DNA of 6,473 nt from Nitrosomonadales bacterium (GTDB lineage: Bacteria; Pseudomonadota; Gammaproteobacteria; Burkholderiales; Nitrosomonadaceae). Positions 1 through 6,035 of the stretch are shown piece by piece. How positions within the stretch are numbered: position 1 is the stretch's first letter; the number at the start of each line of letters is the position of its first letter. The translations under genes and the position numbers were made by a program. Below the pieces are notes generated by a model. The model worked only from the letters and a program-made list of their open reading frames with translations, was not told the origin of the DNA and did not search any database. The stretch lies in NCBI GenBank assembly GCA_004525885.1, contig SPBV01000101.1, positions 1-6,473 on the forward strand, in the 5' to 3' direction.

Positions 1-450
1 ACCTATCAATTCTGGGCTTACATTTACTTTGGCCTCTATTTTGCGCTTAAATTTAGACTCGAGGCCCGCTACTAAGTCTTTAAGTTGTACATCAGTCATG
101 GCAAATGCGGAAGCAATTTTTGCCTCCAACACTCCTTCGTGTTGTGCCTTTAACTGCTCAAATAAATCCCTTATTTCGGGCAACACTTCGACCCGCTTAT
201 TTTCAACCAACAACAAAATAAAATTACGACCTTCATTGTTGAGTTTGTCACCACATATATCAAGAAGTAGTTCACCCAGACGCTTAGTGGAGACTTCTGG
301 GTTGCCGAGAAGGGTGCGAATATGTTTGTCAACTGCTATAACTGCAGTGAATTGTAGCATGCTAGACCAGGCAGATAATGTATCACCTGCCTTAGCCAGC
401 CTAAATGCTGCTTCCGCATAAGGACGTGCAATTGTGAGCGCTTCAGCCAT
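1..450 (-). CDS. atpH: F1Fo ATP synthase delta subunit (AtpH), C-terminus cut by window edge
   Basis: The reverse strand reads from an ATG at 450 as MAEALTIARPYAEAAFRLAK and stays open for 150 codons to the window edge. The delta subunit of F1 sits on top of the alpha3beta3 head and ties it to the b-subunit stalk. Seen: the RPYAEAAF N-terminal helix typical of bacterial delta, a central segment with NFILLLVENKRVEVLPEI (roughly residues 76-93), and the PELIG turn near residue 149 that starts the C-terminal strand region. The family is usually about 178 residues, so some 28 are probably missing to the left. The start lies 3 nt after the atpF stop, so translational coupling is likely. Only a weak AAGG-type ribosome site is visible, inside the atpF end. 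Nothing suggests damage. Confidence 0.95.
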   Translation of the reverse strand, partial: MAEALTIARPYAEAAFRLAKAGDTLSAWSSMLQFTAVIAVDKHIRTLLGNPEVSTKRLGELLLDICGDKLNNEGRNFILLLVENKRVEVLPEIRDLFEQLKAQHEGVLEAKIASAFAMTDVQLKDLVAGLESKFKRKIEAKVNVSPELIG

Positions 451-453
451 TGC

Positions 454-924
454 TTATAGCTCTGCCTTAATAGTTTTAAGTAAATCAGCGTGAGTTTTAG
501 CATCTACTTCTCGATGCAAGATTTTTGATGCGCCCGCTACAGCCAAATCAGCAACGTGTTGACGCAACATTTCTCTAGCACGAATAATTTCTTGCTCAAC
601 TTCTGCCTTCGCACTAGCAACGATGCGATTGCCTTCTTCTTTGGCAATTCCCTTTGCTTCCTCGACGACCTGAGATGAGCGTTTTTCTGCTTGAGCAATG
701 ATTTCGGCCGCTTTTTGCTTCGCTTCACGTAGATCCTCAGCAGCGCCTTTAGAGGCCAGCTGCAATTCATGTTTCCCGCGCTCTCCTGCTGCCAACCCAT
801 CCGCAATTTGTTTTTTGCGGTCACTAAGCGCTTGCATAATGGGCGGCCATACAAATTTCATACAGAACCAGACAAACAAAATAAACATGATAGTTTGCCC
901 GAGTAGAGTAGCATTGATATTCAT
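454..924 (-). CDS. atpF: F1Fo ATP synthase subunit b (AtpF)
   Basis: Encodes the 156-residue b subunit, the membrane-anchored dimeric peripheral stalk that holds F1 against rotation; the length matches the family. Seen: a short N-terminus (MNINATLLGQ), one hydrophobic membrane helix at about residues 5-27 containing FVWFCMKFVWPPI, then a long charged alanine/glutamate/lysine-rich helix from about 33 to 130 (coiled coil), and a C-terminal part with ASKILHREVD that contacts delta. The ATG at 922-924 is supported by an AAAGG ribosome site 7 nt upstream. It lies 34 nt after atpE and 3 nt before atpH, within the same operon. It is an ordinary single-b subunit rather than the divergent b/b' pair of phototrophs. 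Confidence 0.97.
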   Translation of the reverse strand: MNINATLLGQTIMFILFVWFCMKFVWPPIMQALSDRKKQIADGLAAGERGKHELQLASKGAAEDLREAKQKAAEIIAQAEKRSSQVVEEAKGIAKEEGNRIVASAKAEVEQEIIRAREMLRQHVADLAVAGASKILHREVDAKTHADLLKTIKAEL

Positions 925-958
925 GCACGAACCTTTTTAATGATAGACGATGATGGCT

Positions 959-1195
959 TTAGCCGCCAACCACCGCAAACAGAATATACATGGAAATACC
1001 CACAGCAATCATTGGCACCGCGTCGACCAGACCCATGACAATGAAAAACTGGGTACGTAACATTGGGATCAATTCTGGTTGACGTGCCGCACCCTCAAGG
1101 AATCGTCCGCCCAAAATGCCGATACCAACCGCAGCACCAAGCGCGCCTAGGCCCATCATGATCGCCCCAGCTATATATAATAGTGATTGTTCCAC
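959..1195 (-). CDS. atpE: F1Fo ATP synthase subunit c (AtpE)
   Basis: Encodes the 78-residue c subunit that forms the membrane rotor ring carrying protons through Fo. Seen: two hydrophobic helices forming a hairpin, the glycine-rich first helix (GLGALGAAVGIGILGG, residues 15-30), the polar loop R38-Q39-P40-E41 that touches F1, and Asp58 in VMGLVDAVPM as the ion-binding carboxylate. Asp at that site, without the polar Na+ ligand pattern, suggests proton rather than sodium coupling (inference). The start is GTG (1193-1195), chosen because AGGAGA lies 5 nt upstream and the protein then has the expected family length. A U-rich stretch precedes that site, as at well-known atpE initiation regions. 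It lies 32 nt after atpB. Confidence 0.98.
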   Translation of the reverse strand: MEQSLLYIAGAIMMGLGALGAAVGIGILGGRFLEGAARQPELIPMLRTQFFIVMGLVDAVPMIAVGISMYILFAVVGG

Positions 1196-1227
1196 AGAGT
1201 TCTCCTATAAATAAAATAATTCAAAAA
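1193..1227 (-). promoter_or_regulatory. atpE translation initiation region: U-rich leader, AGGAGA, GTG start
   Basis: On the transcript, the atpB-atpE gap is U-rich (runs of five, four and three U), then AGGAGA, five bases, and GTG. Known from E. coli: a U-rich stretch before the atpE Shine-Dalgarno raises c-subunit synthesis to match its high copy number in the rotor. The sequence here has the same layout; that it acts as an enhancer is inference. The strong ribosome site may offset the non-AUG start. Confidence 0.55.
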
Positions 1228-2112
1228 TCAATGGTGCTCTTGGTGAGCCATGTCCAAATAAACAATAGTAAGCGTCATGAATATAAAAGCCTGCAACGTT
1301 ATGATAAGGATGTGAAAAATTGCCCACCCCAGGGATAACAACACTTGCGTTCCAAACAATACTGAGTTTCCTACGCTAGCAGCAGCCCAAGACCCCCCCA
1401 TTATTGCCAGCAAAATAAAAATCATCTCGCCCGCATACATATTGCCAAACAATCGCAATGAGAGTGAAACCGGCTTAGCAATTAAGTTAACGCCTTCTAA
1501 AAAAAGATTTATCGGGATAAAGAGCGTTTTTATTACCGGGTTATTACTACTAAAAGGCTGTAGCGCTAGTTCGCCAGCAAATCCACCTGCACCTTTAACT
1601 TTGATACTGTAATAAATTACCAGAACAAATACTGCAATGGACATACCGAATGTTGCATTTGGATCAGTCGTAGGGACAACTTTAAGAAAAGGAAGACCGA
1701 GAGCATGAGCCACAACTGGCAAATAATCAACAGGAACCAAATCCATCAGATTCATTAAAAAGATCCATATGAAAATGGTCAGCGCTAATGGCGCAACCAG
1801 TGGATTACGACCACTGAATGAGCCGCGCACACTATTGTCAATGAACTCAATAATCCATTCAGCGAAATTTTGTGAGCCACTGGGCACATTGATAGTTGCG
1901 CTTTTTGCGACTCTAGAAAAAAGATAGAGAAAAAGAGCGCCAAGTAGGAACGAAACTCCCAACGTATCCACATTAATCGCCCAAAATCCCATGGCCTTTG
2001 CCTGTTCTGGATCTTGCGCCAGACCCAATGAACCATCTGGTAATTTACCAAAAGTTAGGTTCTGAAGATGGTGCTTGATATATTCAGTTGAACTGATCGA
2101 TTCGCTAGCCAT
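1228..2112 (-). CDS. atpB: F1Fo ATP synthase subunit a (AtpB)
   Basis: Encodes the 294-residue a subunit, the inner-membrane stator that provides the proton half-channels beside the c ring. Seen: several membrane helices (about 52-66, 106-122, 155-170, 194-212, 228-250 and 258-287), the essential arginine R220 in SLSLRLFGNMYAGE, E229 in the same motif, and H267 and Q273 in WAIFHILIITLQAF. These correspond to E. coli R210, E219, H245 and Q252. The N-terminal extension is a little longer than in E. coli, and the protein ends in a histidine-rich AHQEHH tail. The ATG at 2110-2112 has no clear Shine-Dalgarno: the 27-nt gap from atpI is A/T-rich with only AAAG. Low initiation relative to atpE would fit the one-per-complex stoichiometry, but that is inference. 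Confidence 0.98.
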   Translation of the reverse strand: MASESISSTEYIKHHLQNLTFGKLPDGSLGLAQDPEQAKAMGFWAINVDTLGVSFLLGALFLYLFSRVAKSATINVPSGSQNFAEWIIEFIDNSVRGSFSGRNPLVAPLALTIFIWIFLMNLMDLVPVDYLPVVAHALGLPFLKVVPTTDPNATFGMSIAVFVLVIYYSIKVKGAGGFAGELALQPFSSNNPVIKTLFIPINLFLEGVNLIAKPVSLSLRLFGNMYAGEMIFILLAIMGGSWAAASVGNSVLFGTQVLLSLGWAIFHILIITLQAFIFMTLTIVYLDMAHQEHH

Positions 2113-2139
2113 AAATACTTTATTATATTTTGCTTTACT

Positions 2140-2511
2140 TTAGTTGCTTCTTCTTTCGCGTTGTAATGGGGCAATTATCCATGCCAACTGACCTGCCACA
2201 AAACCAATCAATACCGCGAGAGGAACAAGCTTAAACATCCCCATTCCTAGTGCCAGAAGCGTACCTACAACCAAAAACCGCTCCAAACCAGAGCGATAAA
2301 ATAACCACAAATGCTTAGGTGCTCCTAGAAGAGTTTTCCGTTTGCTACGCTGCATGCGCCAAAGCAACAATAGTGTGCCCATCAATGCGGCCACCCCACC
2401 ATATAATGCCGACTTTGCTACCGCCTCCCCTTGCGCGACATAACCTAGCATCCCGACTACAACGGAAATTACAGCTTGTAGTCCCGCTGTGCGGTGTACG
2501 CTGGATTCCAT
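2140..2511 (-). CDS. atpI: ATP synthase assembly protein I (AtpI), first gene of the operon
   Basis: A small hydrophobic protein of 123 residues from the chosen ATG. AtpI is known as a non-structural membrane factor that helps assemble the c ring, and it is poorly conserved. Seen: about four hydrophobic segments (residues ~10-26, 35-51, 80-92 and 95-114), a basic loop WRMQRSKRKTLLG between helices 2 and 3, and a basic tail QRERRSN. Position directly before atpB supports the call more than sequence does. A GTG two codons upstream (2515-2517) could also start it. I prefer the ATG because a GAG lies 9 nt before it, whereas the GTG has almost no room for a ribosome site. An in-frame stop further upstream rules out a much longer form. 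Confidence 0.88.
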   Translation of the reverse strand: MESSVHRTAGLQAVISVVVGMLGYVAQGEAVAKSALYGGVAALMGTLLLLWRMQRSKRKTLLGAPKHLWLFYRSGLERFLVVGTLLALGMGMFKLVPLAVLIGFVAGQLAWIIAPLQRERRSN

Positions 2512-2560
2512 TACCACAGACTCAACGCATATTTCCGAAACTCAACACACTAAAAGCGAA

Positions 2561-2589
2561 ATTTTAATGTTTCATTGAAAAACTGTCAA
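2561..2589 (-). promoter_or_regulatory. Sigma70-like promoter of the atp operon
   Basis: The reverse strand has TTGACA (plus 2584-2589), a 17-bp spacer, then TAAAAT (plus 2561-2566). That is a perfect -35, ideal spacing and five of six matches at -10. Transcription would begin near 2554, about 43 nt before the atpI ATG. The spacer contains a small inverted repeat, TTTCA-T-TGAAA (2570-2580). The location directly before atpI fits a main operon promoter; activity is inferred. Confidence 0.75.
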
Positions 2590-2617
2590 GCAACAACCTT
2601 GGGAATAATAAAGGGTA

Positions 2618-2632
2618 TACCTTATCAAGGTA
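2618..2632. repeat. Perfect 15-bp inverted repeat (6-bp arms, 3-bp centre) upstream of the atp promoter
   Basis: TACCTT-ATC-AAGGTA reads as a perfect dyad, roughly 64-78 bp upstream of the predicted atp start site. Further CCTT and AAGG arms lie at 2597-2600 and 2611-2614, so alternative pairings are possible. It could be a protein-binding site, or a weak 3' hairpin for the pilT-pilU transcript. The stem has only two G-C pairs and no solid U-run follows, so I do not call it a terminator. It may also be chance. Confidence 0.45.
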
Positions 2633-2677
2633 GATGAGTGGTGAAGTGTGAAACTAAAATAAAAATCTTTATCTCTG

Positions 2678-3814
2678 TCAAGAAAACCTTAAATGCTCTA
2701 TGCCTTCGCTTAGATCTTTGCCCTTCGCTTCGGATCCTCTGAGTTTAATTTGCAACCGTAGCTCATTTTGGGAATCAGCATTCTTCATCGCATCCTCATA
2801 ACTAATCTTGCCCGCTTCATAAAGCTCGAACAATGCTGCGTCAAAAGTCTGCATTCCCATTTCCGGAGATTTTTTCATGATTTCTTTGATCTCATGAACA
2901 TCACCCCTAAGGATTAGATCCGAAATCAACGGGGAATTAAGCAAGATTTCAAACGCCGCCACCCGCCCTATACCTTCTTTGAGCGGAAGCAGCCGCTGAG
3001 CAATTAGCGCTTTCATGTTTAAAGATAAATCCATCAATAATTGTGCTTTACGCTCTTCAGGAAAGAAATTGATTATACGGTCAAGGGCCTGATTTGCACT
3101 ATTGGCGTGCAGCGTACCCATGCACAAGTGCCCAGTTTCAGCAAAGGATATTGCGTGCTCCATCGTTTCACGCGCACGAATTTCGCCTATCAAAATCACA
3201 TCCGGCGCTTGTCTCAATGTATTTTTCAGCGCGGCCTCCCATGACTCGGTGTCTATTCCCACTTCACGCTGAGTTATCATGCAGTTAATGTGCTCATGTA
3301 CATATTCCACTGGATCTTCGATGGTAATAATATGACCATAACTATTTTGGTTTCGATACCCGATCATTGCTGCTAGCGAAGTAGATTTACCAGAACCTGT
3401 GGCGCCGACAAAAATCACCAGGCCACGCTTGCTCATTACTACATCTTTTAATACCGGCGGCAACCCCAACTCGGCAAACGTTGGAATTGCGGTGGTAATT
3501 GTACGCAACACCATCCCTGCACACTGTTGCTGGATCAAAGCGTTAACACGAAAACGCCCTATGCTAGGCGGATGAATAGCAAAGTTACATTCCTTGGTAG
3601 TTGTGAACTCAGTTTTTTGCTTTTCGTCCATGACAGCGCGCACTAGCTCCAAAGTTTGCTGCGGCGTCAATGGGTGCTTCGACATTTGAACCATTTTCCC
3701 ATCAATCTTGAATGAGGGCGGTAGACCGGCAGTGATGAACACGTCTGATGCCTTTTTGCTAAGCATCAACCGCAACAGATCAAATACAAATTTTTCTGCC
3801 TGATTCTGTTCCAT
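2678..3814 (-). CDS. pilU: Type IV pilus retraction ATPase PilU (PilT paralogue)
   Basis: Encodes a 378-residue cytoplasmic hexameric ATPase of the GspE/PilT superfamily. PilU is known to assist PilT in pilus retraction and to depend on it in several species. Seen: an N-terminal PAS-like domain (about 1-110), Walker A GATGSGKS (137-144), Asp box ITIEDPVEY (about 163-171), Walker B DVILIGEIR (205-213) and His box AETGHLCMGTLHANSA (225-240). All core catalytic elements are present. The C-terminus is longer than in PilT and ends GIEHLRFS. PilU rather than PilT is supported by this tail, by the SDVFITAGLPPSFKIDG N-terminus and by the absence of an AIRNLIRE motif. The ATG has AGGAG 6 nt upstream. 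It follows pilT by 52 nt, presumably in one transcript. Confidence 0.95.
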   Translation of the reverse strand: MEQNQAEKFVFDLLRLMLSKKASDVFITAGLPPSFKIDGKMVQMSKHPLTPQQTLELVRAVMDEKQKTEFTTTKECNFAIHPPSIGRFRVNALIQQQCAGMVLRTITTAIPTFAELGLPPVLKDVVMSKRGLVIFVGATGSGKSTSLAAMIGYRNQNSYGHIITIEDPVEYVHEHINCMITQREVGIDTESWEAALKNTLRQAPDVILIGEIRARETMEHAISFAETGHLCMGTLHANSANQALDRIINFFPEERKAQLLMDLSLNMKALIAQRLLPLKEGIGRVAAFEILLNSPLISDLILRGDVHEIKEIMKKSPEMGMQTFDAALFELYEAGKISYEDAMKNADSQNELRLQIKLRGSEAKGKDLSEGIEHLRFS

Positions 3815-3866
3815 GGATTACTCCTAAATTTCTTTATTTTTTAACCATGACTATGTGAATAAATTT

Positions 3867-4094
3867 TCAGCCTAAAAAGCTTTCTTTGCTCATGGCCTTA
3901 GTGCGAGCTTCAGCATTGGTAATGACGTTACGTTTCACCAATTCCTTCAGATTCTGATCCAGTGTTTGCATGCCCACACTCTGGCTAGTCTGAATTGTTG
4001 AGTACATTTGTGCCACCTTTGCTTCACGTATCAAATTACGGATTGCTGGGGTACCAATCATGATCTCGTGAGCGGCTACCCGGCCAGCGCCATC
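3867..4094 (-). pseudogene. pilT: Detached C-terminal segment of PilT carrying the AIRNLIRE retraction motif
   Basis: This continues PilT in the -1 frame relative to the upstream part. Reading from 4094 gives DGAGRVAAHEI and then MIGTPAIRNLIREAKVAQMY, ending at a TGA at 3867. It adds 75 residues, and joined to the 272 in-frame residues upstream it gives 347, the usual PilT length. It holds AIRNLIRE, a motif known to be required for retraction in PilT proteins, followed by GMQTLDQNLKELV. An internal ATG (4059-4061) exists, but only a weak GAG precedes it, so independent translation is doubtful. Residue conservation is intact, which argues for a recent mutation or a sequencing error. Confidence 0.85.
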
Positions 4095-4909
4095 TTAGTT
4101 TTGCATAGTGTCTGCGAAATCACTGCCCGCAGTGATTCTGATAACATTGCGCGCATCATTTCCTTCTCATCTGCTGGAAATACATCAATAATCCGGTCAA
4201 TAGTCTTAGCAGCAGAGCTTGTATGAAGCGTACCAAACACCAAATGACCTGTTTCTGCTGCAGTCATGGCCAAGCGAATAGTTTCCAAGTCGCGCATTTC
4301 ACCAACCAAAATAATCTCAGGGTCTTCACGCAATGCTGAACGTAGCGCATTACTAAAACTTAGTGTATCGCGCCCAACCTCTCTTTGATTAATAAGACAA
4401 TTTTTACTTTGATGCACAAATTCGATCGGATCTTCAAGCGTCAATATGTGCCCATGTTCTTTCTCATTAATGTCGTTAATCATTGCTGCCAAGGTTGTAG
4501 ATTTTCCAGAACCAGTAGGACCAGTCACTAACACTACACCACGAGGCTGTTGCGCAATTTCAGCAAATATCTTCGGCGCCTTAAGGTCCTCCAAAGTTAA
4601 TACATTCGAAGGAATAGTCCTTAAAACTGAGGCTGCACCTCGTTGGGTATTGAAGGCATTTACCCGGAAACGTGCTAAGTTTGGAACTTCGAAGGAGAAA
4701 TCGCACTCTAGGTCTTCTTCATAGGATTTTCGCTGACCATCGTTCATGATATCGTACACCATTTCGTGGACATCTTTGTGCTCCATAGCTGGCAGATTGA
4801 TTCTTCTGATTTCGCCATGCACCCGAATCATTGGGGCCATTCCCGCGGACAAATGCAAATCAGAGGCCTTGTTCTTGACCGCAAAGGAGAGTAGTTCTAC
4901 TATGTTCAT
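4076..4909 (-). CDS. pilT: Type IV pilus retraction ATPase PilT, truncated at 277 residues by a frameshift
   Basis: Encodes the body of PilT, the hexameric cytoplasmic motor that depolymerises type IV pili for twitching, surface sensing and DNA uptake. Seen: N-terminal PAS-like domain with NKASDLHLSAGMAPMIRVHG (about 1-100), Walker A GPTGSGKST (130-138), Asp box TLEDPIEF (157-164), Walker B EIILVGEMRD (198-207) and His box AETGHLVFGTLHTSSA (218-233). The frame is normal up to LCKTK (residue 272), then reads MALAG and stops at 4076. One missing base near 4094-4096 explains this, because the next frame continues with DGAGRVAAHEI. As read, the product lacks the AIRNLIRE region. The ATG has GGAG 7 nt upstream. 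It is divergent from yggS and lies before pilU. Confidence 0.93.
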   Translation of the reverse strand: MNIVELLSFAVKNKASDLHLSAGMAPMIRVHGEIRRINLPAMEHKDVHEMVYDIMNDGQRKSYEEDLECDFSFEVPNLARFRVNAFNTQRGAASVLRTIPSNVLTLEDLKAPKIFAEIAQQPRGVVLVTGPTGSGKSTTLAAMINDINEKEHGHILTLEDPIEFVHQSKNCLINQREVGRDTLSFSNALRSALREDPEIILVGEMRDLETIRLAMTAAETGHLVFGTLHTSSAAKTIDRIIDVFPADEKEMMRAMLSESLRAVISQTLCKTKMALAG

Positions 4910-5015
4910 AGTGATACTCCGATAACAACGTTATGTGTTGTATACGGCTATAACCTCTTAAAATTGAGCAGATTACGGATTCATGCCTAAAACTAGGTAG
5001 CCTTATGAGGTAACA

Positions 5016-5021
5016 TATACT
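5016..5021 (+). promoter_or_regulatory. Possible -10 element for yggS
   Basis: TATACT lies 38 nt upstream of the yggS ATG and matches five of six -10 consensus bases. No good -35 hexamer is present at 16-18 bp, so this would be a weak or activator-dependent promoter. The 150-bp gap between the divergent pilT and yggS must hold both promoters. I could not find a convincing one for pilT. Confidence 0.25.
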
Positions 5022-5033
5022 GTGAGCCAACTC

Positions 5034-5062
5034 AGGAAAGCGAGTCAAACTCGCAGATTATG
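5034..5062 (+). promoter_or_regulatory. yggS leader: AGGA, perfect 5-bp hairpin, then ATG
   Basis: Just before the yggS start the sequence reads AGGA (5034-5037), AA, GCGAG-TCAAA-CTCGC (5040-5054, a perfect 5-bp stem with 5-nt loop), AGATT and ATG at 5060. No Shine-Dalgarno sits at normal distance: AGGA is 22 nt away. If the hairpin folds, AGGA comes to an effective 7 nt from the ATG, an ideal spacing. The sequence is certain; a functional loop-out is inference. Confidence 0.45.
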
Positions 5063-5785
5063 ACAATAATAACCTCTTCATTACAAGCCGTTAAGAAGCG
5101 AATCGCCACAGCCGCGAAAGATGCATGTCGTCAGCCAGATGAAATCAAGTTATTAGCCGCTAGCAAAACCAACCCCGCCGAACAAGTAAGAGCAGCATGG
5201 GATGCGGGACAAACAATTTTTGGTGAAAACTATCTTCAAGAAGCGCTAGAGAAAATATTTGCGCTTTCTGATTTGCCCATCGAATGGCATTTCATTGGGC
5301 CTATACAGAGCAACAAGACAAAACGTATAGCGGAGAATTTTTCCTGGGTTCACAGTGTAGACAGAAAGAAAATTGCTGACCGCCTGTCGCGAGATAGGCC
5401 AGAAACACTCCCTCCACTACAAATCTGTCTACAAGTAAACGTGAGCGGAGAAGACACGAAAAGTGGCGTGTCACCTAAGCTTACATCAGATCTTGCAACT
5501 TATGTAGCAGGGCTGCCTCACTTGAGGCTACGCGGATTGATGGCCGTTCCCGAGCTAACTACTGCCACTGCTTTGCAGCGTAGCCAGTTTCATATGCTAC
5601 GAGAAATTTATGATCAACTCAGGCAGGATGGGTTTGATCTTGATACTCTCTCAATGGGCATGTCAGAGGACATGGATATCGCTATTGCAGAAGGTGCGAC
5701 TATAGTGCGAGTTGGCACTGCGATTTTTGGACCAAGACGTTACCCTATACCCGAAGAACTTGCTGCTGCCCGCACTAATCGTTAA
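5060..5785 (+). CDS. yggS: YggS/PROSC family pyridoxal phosphate homeostasis protein
   Basis: Encodes a 241-residue cytoplasmic protein of the YggS/PLPBP family. It binds pyridoxal 5'-phosphate on an alanine-racemase-like TIM barrel and buffers the cofactor and amino acid pools; no enzymatic reaction is established. Seen: the PLP lysine K36 in LLAASKTNPAE (the same number as in E. coli YggS), FGENYLQE (about 54-61), EWHFIGPIQSNKTKR (about 75-89), QVNVSGEDTKSG (about 124-135), LRGLMAVPE, and the phosphate-binding SMGMSEDMDIAIAEGATIVRVG near the C-terminus. Length is normal for the family. It is divergently placed from pilT-pilU, a frequent arrangement in proteobacteria. Its last 11 bases overlap the end of the convergent ferredoxin gene. 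Confidence 0.96.
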   Translation: MTIITSSLQAVKKRIATAAKDACRQPDEIKLLAASKTNPAEQVRAAWDAGQTIFGENYLQEALEKIFALSDLPIEWHFIGPIQSNKTKRIAENFSWVHSVDRKKIADRLSRDRPETLPPLQICLQVNVSGEDTKSGVSPKLTSDLATYVAGLPHLRLRGLMAVPELTTATALQRSQFHMLREIYDQLRQDGFDLDTLSMGMSEDMDIAIAEGATIVRVGTAIFGPRRYPIPEELAAARTNR

Positions 5786-6020
5786 GCGCAAGATACTTAT
5801 CTCTCAGCTGCTCTTTAGTCTCGATGATGCCTGGGTTAACGACAATACAATCTACGGGACACACTTCGACGCATTGTGCTGTTTCGTAATGGCCTACGCA
5901 TTCAGTGCACAATCCGGGGTCAATTATGTAGATATCCTCTCCTTGTGAGATCGCATTATTAGGGCATTCTGGCTCACATACATCACAATTGATACATTCA
6001 TCAGTAATCATTAAAGCCAT
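5775..6020 (-). CDS. fdx: 2[4Fe-4S] ferredoxin, Allochromatium (Alvin)/YfhL type
   Basis: Encodes an 81-residue small electron carrier. Seen: a first cluster motif C9-x2-C12-x2-C15-x3-C19-P, and a second C38-x2-C41-x8-C50-x3-C54-P, with an extra C58 in CPVDCI. The eight-residue gap between the second and third cysteines of the second motif (VGHYETAQ) and the C-terminal helix (about 65-79) mark the Alvin subfamily, known for two clusters of very different and low potentials. Those properties are family knowledge, not shown here. The ATG at 6018-6020 has AGAGG about 5 nt upstream. It follows coaD by 15 nt, so the two are probably co-transcribed. The redox partner cannot be told from this window. 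Confidence 0.95.
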   Translation of the reverse strand: MALMITDECINCDVCEPECPNNAISQGEDIYIIDPGLCTECVGHYETAQCVEVCPVDCIVVNPGIIETKEQLRDKYLALND

Positions 6021-6035
6021 ACAACCCTCTTAAAA

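Noticed and set aside
29..421. Open frame of 130 codons on the plus strand
   Set aside because: It lies entirely antisense to atpH, has a low-complexity serine-rich translation and no recognisable motif; the atpH frame is clearly the coding one.
2570..2580. TTTCA-T-TGAAA as an FNR- or Fur-type operator in the atp promoter spacer
   Set aside because: Arms are only 5 bp and do not match TTGAT-N4-ATCAA or a Fur box; it may be chance in AT-rich DNA.
3815..3866. Separate promoter or terminator between pilT and pilU
   Set aside because: The 52-nt gap holds the pilU ribosome site but no hairpin with a U-run and no convincing -35/-10 pair; co-transcription is simpler.
4085..4105. Programmed ribosomal frameshifting as an explanation for split pilT
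   Set aside because: No X-XXY-YYZ slippery heptamer, no obvious downstream pseudoknot, and slipping back on AAG would put the lysine tRNA on UAA without re-pairing.
4446..4724. Plus-strand open frame of 92 codons opposite pilT
   Set aside because: It is antisense to the conserved Walker A and Asp-box region of PilT; the translation is a by-product of that codon pattern.
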